Source of the DNA: Cololabis saira
Taxonomy: Eukaryota; Chordata; Actinopteri; Beloniformes; Belonidae
DNA: 64,000 nt
Reading direction: 5' to 3'
Assembly: GCF_033807715.1 (NCBI RefSeq)
Contig: NC_084609.1
Span: 35,894,613 to 35,958,612, forward strand
In this document: piece by piece, positions 47,801 to 60,000 of the stretch
Numbering within the stretch: position 1 is the stretch's first letter
Layout of the letters: each line of letters opens with the position of its first letter
The notes under the pieces: model-generated
What the model saw: only the letters and a program-made list of their open reading frames with translations
The model's database searches: none
What the model was told of the DNA's origin: nothing
Position numbers and translations under genes: made by a program

Positions 47801-50800
47801 GTAATTCAGGCAGCCAATCAGCACAGAGCCTCATTATCATAGCCCCGCCCACTCAGAATCCCACATAGATAATGAGGTTAGAGAATGGGAGGATAAAGAC
47901 ATGGTTTAGAGGCTGAATTTCTAATTTATTTAGCAAAAACTATCAAAAGCTTGTTTTTAAGACATTCAAGGCCTGTTTAAAATAGATATTAGATGCAACA
48001 ATAGGTCCCCTTTAAGCTCTACTAGCTAACAGCAGTAGGTTAGCAACAGAGGGCTAGCCGCCGGCTAGCTACGAGGGCTTCAACGTCTACGTCTACAGAG
48101 CCGCTCTGACCCGTGTCCCCCGTCTCCTCCACAGGCAACGCCACGGAGACGGCCACCGTGGACGAGAACACCCACGAGTTCTTCACGGAGCTGACGGAGG
48201 CGGGGACGTACCGGGTCCACGTCGCCACGCTGAGCTCGTCCGGGGCCTGCGAGGCCCGGGAGAGCAGCGCCGACACCGGCTTCATGTTCTACCTCGGTGA
48301 GTCCCACCCGCCCGGTCCCAGCGACTGAGGGGGATTGTGGGTAGGAAAAAACAAGAGAGGAGACCGCACACTTTTGCTCCCTAGTGCAGATTTATTAAGC
48401 ACATCAACCGTTGTAACATTTCGAGCGCATTTTGCTCTTCTTCAGACTGATTTGGATACAATAGACCCCCCATTTTAAGCCCCCTATGGTATATATATAT
48501 AAAAAAAAAAAAAAAAATCATTCAAAACACCTGGTGTAGAATAAAATGTAACATACAGAGTACATGTATCCAGATATACAAACATCTCATAACTAGATAA
48601 AGGCAACATCAGACCAGCTGGCCGTCATACATATCTATTGATAAAAGGAAAACAAGAAAAAAAACAAAGGCGCCTCTTAGTTTTAGGATGGCTACATTTT
48701 AAAGTTCCTACAAGGTTATATTTTTTTAAAGATTTAACACATTTTTGTTAAAAAGACTTACTCATAAATTAGAGTTCCTTATATCCTTGATATGGACAAA
48801 GGACAAATCCACCCATAGGTAATCGACAATACAGGACTGTCTCGGAAAATTTTAATATTGTGATTTTCTGTAATGCAATTAAAAAAACAAAAATGTCATA
48901 CATTCTGGATTCATTACAAATCAACTGAAATATTCCAAGCCTTTTATTATTTTAATATTGCTGATCATGGCTTACAGCTTAAGAAAACTCAAATATCCTA
49001 TCTAAAAAATGTTTTTTTTGAATATTCTGGGAATCTTAATCTTAAGCTGTAAGCCATAATCAGCAATGTTAAAATAATAAAAGGCTTGCAATATTTCAGT
49101 TGATTTGTGATGAATCCAGAATGTATGACATTTTTCAGATTCAGATTCAGAAAACTTTATTCATATTCACTGTGGATGTGGGGGATGAGTTTAGCAGCTG
49201 GAATTAAAGAGCAGGGTAGCTTTGGGGACAAAAGTAGCTATTTGTTTTTTTAATTGCATTACAGAAAATAAAGAACTTTATCACAATATTCTAATTTTCT
49301 GAGACAGTCCTCTAGGTAATCGACAATAAATAGAAATCATTATATAGAGGCAACACATGCAAATGATCAATAGTAGGATCCCCCCATGTGAAACAGAAAT
49401 CAGGGATTGTGGGTGGGAAACGCTGACGGGTTCTGCCCCCCCCCAGGTCCGGACGGGGAGCTGCTGGAGGAGCTCCGGGCCCGGCCCCGGGCCGTCAGCG
49501 TCCGGCTGCTGGACTCCAGCAACGCCGCCGTGTCGTGGGCGCCGCCGCCCCGCAGCCCCAGCGGCAGCCTGGTGTCGGTGGTCTCCACCACCTGCCTGAA
49601 GCCCGGCCCGAGCCAGCGGATGGAGAACACCTACTGCAGCGAGGTACCGCCCACTCGGGGGAAGCCCCGCCTCCTGGCCGGCTGAGACACGCCCCCCTGG
49701 TGTCAATCATAGTTAGGTATTTTAGCTCAGCCAACTTAGCTGATGCTAACCTACGCTGTTAGAGGTTTTCAACTGGTTTTGTCCCAGGGACCACCATTAT
49801 AACCAAGAAGCAACTCGGGGACCACTGCTTTTGGGGATGTTTGTTTTATTTTGCACCTTGCTTTTAAATAAGAGTATGGGCCTATATAGGCTATTTATTA
49901 GCATCAGTGTATATTTTTATTTGCACCTTTTGCTATAAAAAAAAAACAAAAAACAGTCAATGACTGCGTTTACATGCACTCAATAAACCTTTTAAACCCG
50001 AATATTAGCAATAACCCGAATTTGCACGGCCATGTAAACACCAATAACCCCTTTGAATAACCCGAATTTGCTCATATTCCGGTTTTTAAAAACCCAAATA
50101 TGAGCCCTGGGTTACTCCTTTTAAAACCTGAATATTCGGTCATGTAAACGCCAAACGGAATATCCCCATCAAACGGAACATGAATTTGTTTTCTGCGCAT
50201 GCTCTGTTCACAAGGAATCCTGGTCTTTTGAGTCCAGGAAGTTCTTATAAACACGGAGAAACACAAGACCAGGAGGAGACTAATCACTTCATAAATGTAA
50301 TGAATGATATGAACATTTCTGCATTTGTAGACGGTAGAAAGTACCGGGATAGAAGATTTACAAGAAGGTGAGAGAAAAGTTGCGCGACCTAGCATTTGTT
50401 TTGAATTTGGATACAGGAAGAGGAAGCGGAAATGACGCTAATTGCGTCATCACATTCTCCGTGCGTCGCTGGTTTGATCGGGATATCCCGAATGATTAAT
50501 TACCATGTAAACAGGGATAACCCTGTTTGCTCACGCATGTAAACGTAATATTCCGAATGTTTCAGTAACCGGAATATTAGCAATAACCCAAATTTTGACT
50601 GCATGTAAACGTAGTCATTGAGAAATGAAAAAAAAAAAAAAAAAAAAAAAGAAATGAACAATAGGAAGCCAAGAGGGCTTATAATATTACAAAGTTCACT
50701 CTCACTCATTTGACATAATTTGGATGAGTAAATTATTCACAAAAATGAATAGTAAATGGAAAATAAATTGAGTCTAAATAAATATATATTTTTTAAATGA

Positions 50801-53800
50801 TAGTTTTCCATTTATTTCACGGACCACCTGCAATACCGCCACGGTCCACCAAAGGGCCACGGACCGCCGGTTGACAATCCCTGATCTAAAGAGATAAAAC
50901 AACGTTTTTAGTGATTGTTTGATTTCCAGCTACAGTGCTTGAAGGTGGAGCCTGTGATTGGTCGAGGGGTTTGCTGGTCCAGGAGGTTTAAGGTCTTATT
51001 GGCCAGAGCTGACTCCACCCACTCTGGTCGATCCAGCCATGGACGAAGAAGTCGGGTGGAAAATGCTATGTTAGCCTGGCTTAGCTAACTAGCTTTACGT
51101 TATGTTTATTCTGATTAAATCTTTCAGACATCAAGTTTAATTAAGCTCCACTCGCTAGGTGCAGTGGGCTAGCTGCGGTGCAGTCGACTTCCAGCATAAA
51201 GCTAGCTGTGGTTGGCTAACAGCTGTGGGCTAGCAGTGGAGGGCTAACAGCTGTGGGCTAGCAGCTTAGCGGTAGGAGAGGTCTGAGCTAACCTGCTGAG
51301 CATCATCAGCTGCTTCTGTTGGTTCCTCCAGGAAAACTCCACCAGTGACGTCATCAGCCACCTGACGCCCGGCGCCCAGTACCGGGTCGTCGTCTACCAC
51401 ACCAACGGGCCGCTGATCAGCCCGCCGTCGGAGCCCGTCATCATCGACATCGGTGAGCACTTACAGGGCGCGTAGGTGGGAGGGGCTGCAGGCTCCTACC
51501 TGACCTGGGGGTTAGTTAGTTAGTTAGTTAGTTTTATTTTGGTCCATTAGTCAATCAAAACATGCCTCACAGTAAAGCTGGATATATGAATAAATGAACC
51601 AAAAAAGGTTTAGACAGAAGCCGTAGCTTATATAATGTCTACCCTTTTTTACAATACATCACATCACAACAAATCAAAATAAAAAGTATTACAGAGATCA
51701 ATTACAACAAAAGCAAGTTAGAGGATTTACAGGAGAAGCTGCTCTTGGTCATAGTTTATATTTATCCATTGCCCTAAGTTTAATTAGAGTTTTTTAGAGT
51801 TACTCTATTTCATTTCGGCCTTTAATAAAAACTATCCAGTTAAATTGCTCCATCCGGATAGAGTGAATTTGGTTGTGGTTGTTTCAGATGTTCTTGTCCA
51901 GTTTTGTTCTTACATCCGTTCCCTCAGATTCCTGCAACTAAACTTGGATGTACATTCCAATAAAGGTTAGGATAAATGATAACATGAACATGAAGTTTGA
52001 CTTTTTGCACCATTACAATACTTATAGGCAACTAGTCATCATATCTCCTGCTCTCTGAAACACATGTTAATGCTTAATAGTACACATATATGCTTTATTT
52101 ATTTATTTATTTATTTATTTAAAATGGGACAGTGCATATTAATGAACATTCACATGTAAATATGCCAGATTATAGCCTAAGGCTAATTTCCATCTGTAGT
52201 CCCCTGGCAGGTTGATGGTAACATGAACATAAACGAATCAGAAAAAACAAAGACAGAAACACATAATACCACAACACAACACGAAACTTAGTACAAAGAA
52301 TAAAAACAGGAGACCAACGACCAGTGTGTAAACGAGTCTAAACAGTAGAGTACAGTTATAGTGGATATATGTTGTGTTTATATTTTAAAGTGCTTAGTGC
52401 GAGGAGATAAATTATATTGCACGGGAACCAAAATGGAGTATACATATTGCACAAAACCCGTCGTTAATATAAAGTGCATAATCAAATTGCACATTGCTCT
52501 ACCGTATCTCCACTAATTGTATTTAATATATACATATGTATATATACACATATATATACACACATACGCATGTACAGTACGTACACACACACATATACAC
52601 ACATATATATACATACACCTACACACACATATCCATACCCATGTCTACATACCCCAGACAAGCCCAATCTGAATTATGCATGATCACAGGTTTGGTTGCC
52701 TCTTAACCACATCTTCAAGTGTTTCTTAAATGTGGTGAAATTAGAGCACTCCCTTACCGAGGGTGGGATGCTATTCCAAAGTGCACACCCTTTTATAAGA
52801 TAGCTTCTTTAATATATTTGCATTATACTAAGATACATTCATTTTCAATGGCTTTTGTCCTTAATGGCTTTTTTCCCCCTTACATTACTTTTACTTTTAT
52901 ACTTTAAGTAGTTTTGAAACCAGTACTTTTATACTTTTACTTGAGTAAAAAACTTGAGTTTATACTTCAACTTCTACAGGAGTATTTTTAAACTCTAGTA
53001 TCTATACTTCTACCTGAGTAATGAATGTGAATACTGAAGACACCTCTGGTCAGAGCCCACAGGTGTGGAGGAGTTAACGGTGTACCCGCTGGGCCCGACG
53101 GTCATCATCCTGAGCTGGCGGCGTCCGTACCGCGTGTCGTTCCGGAAGTACGTCCTGCAGACCTTCTTCTTCAACCCCGTCACGCTGGCGTCGGAGTGGA
53201 CCACCTACTACGAGATCGCCGCCACCGCCTCCGTCATCACCTCCGTGGTGAGGCCTGTGCGCCGGGCGGCGGCTAGCCGCGGCGCCATGACGCCGCACCG
53301 CCGTGGCCCCGCACCCCCGTCCCTGTGGCCCCGCCCCCTGCTCACCGCCTCTCTCTTTCTCCTCAGAGAGTCACCGACCTGCTGCCCGCCTGGTACTACA
53401 GCTTCCGCGTTTCCATGGTGACGTGGGGCGACCCGCCGCTCAGCTGCTGCGACGGCTCCACCGTTGGCTTCGTGACAGGTGAGGCCCGGCGCCGGTTCTG
53501 GTCAGAGACTTCGTCTACGGCAGGGGGAGCCAACCAGTCAGAGGCTAAGAGCCATAATTGGTTCCTGAGTTACTGCAAAGAGCCACATCGTACACATCAA
53601 CTACCCATGATCCCTCACTCCCTGCTCTCTCTGAGACATAAAAATACCATTAGAAAACGGAAAGGTGAAATCCTACAATCTGATCGGTTGTTAACTGTGG
53701 TATAACGAGCATATACCACGGCTTCTATTCTAACGCCTTATCACAGCATATCATTCCGCTTCAAGGCAGCAACAACAGAGCCGCATGACACCAGGCAAAG

Positions 53801-53939
53801 AGCCGCATGCGGCTCGCGAGCCGTGGGATGGCCACCCCTGGTTTACGGAAACCTCCGCCATCAGAACCTTTAGTTAGTTTACATCCACGTCATTGCTGTG
53901 TTCATTTTTGTTTTTGTTTGTTTTTACATTGTATTTTTA

Positions 53940-53975
<36 letters not shown>

Positions 53976-53976
53976 T

Positions 53977-54012
<36 letters not shown>

Positions 54013-57000
54013 TTATTTATTTATTTTTTTGAAAAGAAGACTGTTATTAACAGCCTTTTACCTCATTTTAAATTTAATTTTAAATGTATTTATTTAATTT
54101 AATTGGAATTCTTACACACAACATTTACAGCTTTATTAGTGTTTTCAAAATTTACAAAATTAAATTTTTTAAATTTAAACTGATTTTAGTGTCAGAAAAG
54201 TATCTTTATCTGTCGTTTGTTAGCAGATATTTTTCTATATTATATTTCTCGGCCCCTGCCTGTGATTGGTTCTATGGTTGTCCTCTGGGGGGGTCTCTGG
54301 TTCTAACCCGGTTCTGCCCCCCCCAGCTCCAGAGGCCCCCCACATCTCCTCGGTGGACTACGTCCAGGGCCTGCTGCTGGTGGTCTGGGACTACGGCGAG
54401 CTGTTCAGCGACCTGACGCACTCCAGGATCCTGCACTGGCAGGTGACGGCGGTCGGCCGGAGGAGAACCGACAAGAGCTACTCCATCAACGTGAGTCCAA
54501 CCGCCCGGGTCTGGGTCAGTGTTGGACCGGTACTGGACCCTCCCAGAACCCTATGAAGATAGATTTGTGTCATAATTATTACATTGAAAAAAAGATTGCT
54601 TCAATCAAAAAATATATTTTCAATCAAAGAAAAAAAGTGTTTGGATGCAAAAAAAAAAATGGAGACTCAAAAAAGGTGAGAAAGGGACAGGGAGTAACAG
54701 TTTTGTTGAATAATTTAGAATATAAATTAAAAAAAAAAGAGGACCAGAACCATCTAGTTCAGGGCAACAACGGAACATGTGGTATAACGTAGCAGGAAGA
54801 ATGTTGCATCTGTCACACAGGGGTTTTGATAGGGCAGTCTTACAATAATGTAAGCGGTGCAACACTTTGAACTGGATAATACTGTAGCATAAACATAGGA
54901 AAGAAGAGTTTACACAATCTAAGGCTGCATCCCAAATGTCAAAGCCAAGCTCTTCCTCCCATCCATGCTTAATAATAGTTAAAGAGGGCATGTTTACTGA
55001 AATTATGTAATCATAAACTTGTGTGTGTAGGTGACCAGGAACCTGATGAGGGCCAGCCTCCCCCTCCCCCCTGGAGACATCTACAACCTGACGGTGACGG
55101 CCTGTACAGAACGGAGCAGGAACATGTCAACACCCAACATCATCAAGCTGGGTGAGACACACACACACATATATGGAGGGAATGTTCAGGACGTCACAGA
55201 TGAGACTTCACAGCGGGTTTAGTCCACTGAGTGGCAGAAAGACTGAGTGTCAGAAAGACTGAGTGTCAGAAAGACTGAGTGTCAGAAAGACTGAGTGTCA
55301 GAAAGACTGAGTGTCAGAAAGACTGAGTGTCAGAAAGACTGAGTGTCAGCGTAAACTTTCAGTTTGAGCAACTGGAAAACATCTAAAATGGGAAAGAGCT
55401 GTTGTGCGATCGACTGTACTCATAGATTTAGCAAGAAATGGGAGTTATTGTTTTACAGACTGACAAAAAATAAGCTTAAGAGAGACAAATGGGTCGCTGC
55501 AATTCGGAGAAACAACTGGATTCCAGGCACCGAAACGTGGATTTGTGGTTCCCATTTTGTATCAGGTAATGTTGGATTTTTGGGTAGCTAACGTTAAACG
55601 GTCAAATCATAAAGTTCGGTGTCCTCATTACTTTAACTTCTGCAACAAATCCTGCCTTGAAGTAGGACCAAGCGTCAAGACTTTTGTTTGCCTTAAAGGG
55701 GGCAAATCACTGAAGTTGCTGTTCATATGGGGAGGGGAAAAATATAATACAATAAAATAAGGGGCAAAAAAAAACAAAGCTTTGTGTATTTCCCCGGCGT
55801 AGAAATTAAGTACAAATAAAGACCAGGAAACTGGATTCGTGGCCAAATATTAATGTCCATGGACCACTGGTTCTTGGGATACGGGTCACTGTCAAGTCCA
55901 ACTGCCTTTAATTTAGTAACTACTAATAACTAGCCATTTTTGCCACTCAGTGCCAGTAAGGGGGCGTGATCCAGTGGGAAAGTGACATCAATGCAGACCC
56001 TCTATACACACACATATTCACACACAAACACACATATTCACACACACAGTAGAAGAAGACGCTGCAGTTCCTCCTCTGACCACCAGAGGAACTAAAGACT
56101 CTTCACCTCCGTGTTAATAAACGCTTCACAGCTGGAACCAACAACGGTCCGGTTCTGCAAAACTCAGCAGAACTCAGCATGACTCAGTAAAACTCAGTTA
56201 AACTCAGGCCACGTTTACACATAGCCGGGTATTTACAAAAACAGATATTTCCCCCTCTACGTTTTGAAAAATACCATCATTTACACAAACCTGCATAAAT
56301 ATCTGTTAAGGTGCTATGAGCAGCCACACCTGCAGGGGGCAGTGTAACGAGAAGATAAAGTCATGCTAGCCAATCAGAATCCTGGAAAAAAACATCAACA
56401 AATGACACGAGTAACTTCCAGTTACTTCCAAGATGAACGAGAGTCTTTGGTTTGGAGTGACAGAGAAGTGGAGTTACTTTTAAGTGTGACTTTAGAATAT
56501 AAAACAGGTAAAATACAAGAAAATATTGACGGTGGCCAAACAAATTGTAAACACAGGTCGCACACATGACGCTGGTGACGTTTCTGACGCATAATGTGAC
56601 GTTCTGAAGCTTAACAGCTTGTCCTAACTGCACGCGAGCGTCCGACTATCGTGTCGCACTGTGTGGCATCGGACGCTCTCTGTCCACACTGAACGTGTTA
56701 TGGGCCCCACTTTTTTTGATTGACAGCTGAAACTCGCTTTTTAAAAGGCTGAGTTATGGTTCCACGTTACACCAACGCAGACCCTACGGCGTAGGTTACG
56801 CGGCGACACGCACCAAACTGTGCGCGTCGCTGCGTAACCTACGCCGTCGATTTTACGCATAACCATAAATCAGCCTTTATTCACCGCACTACCCGCCCGT
56901 GCGCTCCTGAAAGAAACTCCTAAAATAACTCCTAAAAGAGTAAAGAGACAAGTAAAAGATGGGTGATTACTTGTAATCTTCCTACGTTTGTACTTTCTTA

Positions 57001-60000
57001 ACAGAAAACAGGCTTGATATTGTGATATTTAAATGTTCTTCTATTTTCTTCCTGCCGCTCGCATTGAAAGCCGGTTAAAGCGCTGTAGGAAACGGTCATG
57101 GATGAGGCTGATCCAGTTATTTGAAATGAGGCGTTATCTTAGTGCTGGGCGGTATGACCAAAAATGTATATCACGGTATTTTTCAAAATTATATCGGTTT
57201 CACGGTATATCACGGTATTTTTTTTTTCATGCACAACTGGGTGTTAACCACATTTTCTAATGATTTGGAAAGGAATTGCTGCAGTAAATTGACTTAGAAT
57301 GGCCTATTTTACTGTAATGAGGACGAAATATTGTAGCAAAACATTAATGTCCACAGTAGTGTAAATACAGATTTGCATGGCCTCACAAAATGATGCCGTT
57401 TACAATGCGATTATTTTTTTCAAGGTTCTGTTCTCATGTATTTTTTCAACTACACAAGCAATAAATCAGTCTGTTTTCAAGTAGATTTTCACTTGAAATA
57501 AGTAGAAAAATCTGCCAGTGGAACAAGATTTTTTTGCTTGTAATAAGAAGATAAATCTTGTCCAACTGGCAGATTTTCCTACTTATTTCAAGTGAAATTT
57601 CAAGGTGAAAATTGTCAAATAAGTTATTTTTCTGGTGTTATTTTTCTGGTGATGACTCTAAATGTTGAAATAGCAGTAAAACCACATTCATTGATGAAAT
57701 GACATAAGGGATGGAAAGGGGGGATGGCAGTTTTACAGGGGGGATGATTTGGACCGTTTTAATTTCAGGGGGGGATGCCATCACATCACCCCTCATCCCC
57801 CCTCAACTCGAGTACTGCTCAAAGGGAACTCAGAACTTCTTCATAAATAACTCAAAAATCCCAGCGGCGAAAGCTCTGCGTCGATTTAATGCAGAACCAT
57901 AAATCAGGCTTCACAGCGCGACTCACTGTGCGCCCGGCTCGTGCTCAGCGCCGCGCGCAGCTCCTCGCCGACTCCGCGCTCATATATTTAATACATTTAT
58001 AAAGCCCATATATTTATAAAGCCTCACTTGGCCGAGCCCTAACGCTGTGGCCATGGTAGATTTAAGTTACACGCGGACACGCAGCACTGTTGACTTTTCC
58101 CTGCCGGCTCTCACAAACAAAGTCCAGCGGCGCTACGTTCCGCCGCGCCGCGCGGCGTTCCCAACGTTGTGTGCGCTACTCACCGGTATTGCGGTATATG
58201 AAAAATTCATATCATAAGAAAAATAAACACCGGTATTCGGTATGAACCGGTATACCGCCCAGCACTATGATACCTCCTCATTTCACTACAAAAACCTCAA
58301 TAAAGTGACAGAAAGAAATACTATCCTATTATTATATAGGTCCCGGAACATCGGGAGGGAGAGAAAAAGGTCCTGTAAGTGGGGAAAAAAACGAACAATT
58401 AATAACGGCGTGTGGTGACGCAATCAAACAGTGAACAGCGTGGAGTGAGCGGCGTGCGGTGTTAAATGCAGCAAACATGTCAGCATGTCAGATCATTACT
58501 TGGATGTGGGAAAATGCAGAGGACACGAGAAATGATCCAGGCTGAGTTGGATTTTGGAAACCGCTGGTGATGGAGACGGTGACGACCTTCCAGCTCCCTG
58601 GCGATCTCCCTCCAGCCAGCTGCCACTTTATTGGGGTTCTTGTATTGAAATGACTGTTTCCTACAGCGCTTTCAACCGGCTCTCAACGCGAGCAACAGGA
58701 AGAAAATAGAAACAGGACGTCCGACAAAAGTCCAGCTCAAAACGGCACGCCGCATCGCGCTGCGCCGCTCGCAACCAGTATGGACAGTGCAATAAAAAAT
58801 AAAGCAATGGAATTGTTTTTGACGCTGACGCTCGCTCGCGTCGCATGCAGTTAGGACACGGTGTCAATGTCCGTTTCCCTTTGTTTACAAGCAAACGTGG
58901 AGACGGAGTTTTTGCAAATCTCCACTTTGGCCGGAGTTTTCAGAAATTATCGTTTTTGGTGACTTTGAGCTTCGTTTTCGTGTAAACGAACGACCAAAAC
59001 GCATGAAAACTCCACCGTTTTTTGCTACGTGTAAACGGGGCCTCAGTAAAACTCAGCAGAACTCAGTAGAACCCAGTAGAACCAGAACTCAGCAGAACTG
59101 ATTGCAGCAACTATTATTCTAATTTATTCATGAAAGAGGTGGTTGATTGACAGCTGATGGCGCCTGATCTGGTCCAGTTGGCCCGGTTGGAGGGAGGGGG
59201 GCGGAACCAGACCCCCCCCCCCCCCCCCCAAGCAGAACTCAGCATGACTCAGCAGAACTCAGAACCCCCCCCCCCCAACCGTCTTCCTCCCAGAAGCCCC
59301 GGCAGCCTCGGGGACTTCCTCTTCTCAGGCGTGCTGAGGTTTCAGCTTCCTACTCGTCAGCTGGCGGCGCCGCTGGGCTGCCAGTCTCAGGTCCGGTTCT
59401 CCTCTGAAGACCCGTCTCTAACGACCCGGTTCTCCCCCCCCAGACCCGGCTCCGCCCAGGGCGCTGTACGCCGTCAACGCCACGCCCTCGTCCGTCACGC
59501 TGCTGTGGAGCGAGGACGGCGTGGCCGACCACTTCCAGGTGCTCTGCAGACCGGGCCGCGGCGGCAAGGAGCTCCAGGTAAGAACACGGGCCAGGACCGG
59601 GACAGAACCGGGACAGAACCTGGTCTCTAACCCGGGCCGCGGCTCGTCAGGTGTCGTGTAACGTTTTTAATAGATAAAGATGGAAGACAAACGTTTGGGT
59701 CCGAGTCTCCAGCCGGAACCGAATCCCCCCAAGCATGATGGGTAAACCGGACCCCGAGCAGCCGCCGGAGGTCCGGGAGACGATGCTGCTTCTGTGTTTC
59801 TCTGCAGCTGCCATGGAAACAACGTTTCAGCGTTGCCGTGGAAACGGAGTCCGGCTGCAGACTCACCTGTACAGGTCCGGCTGCTCTGATTCAACAGGCT
59901 GTAAACTTTATTTCTTTAATTTAAACTCATTTATTTCTTTAATTTAAACTTGTTTATTTCTTTAATTTAAACTTGTTTATTTCTTTAATTTAAACTGGTT

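Larger units (their letters stand above)
56205..59042. mobile_element. Outer DNA element with GGCC(A/C)CGTTTACAC ends, four-level nest
   Basis: Left CAGGCCACGTTTACACATAG, right CTACGTGTAAACGGGGCCTC. Inside it lie, in order of depth: an element ending TAACTGCACGCGAGCG / CGCATGCAGTTAGGACACGG (about 56618-58862), one ending TAGTGCTGGGCGGTATGACC / CCGCCCAGCACTA (57140-58267), and a CAGTACTCGAGTTG-type fragment (about 57475-57816). Confidence 0.72.
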
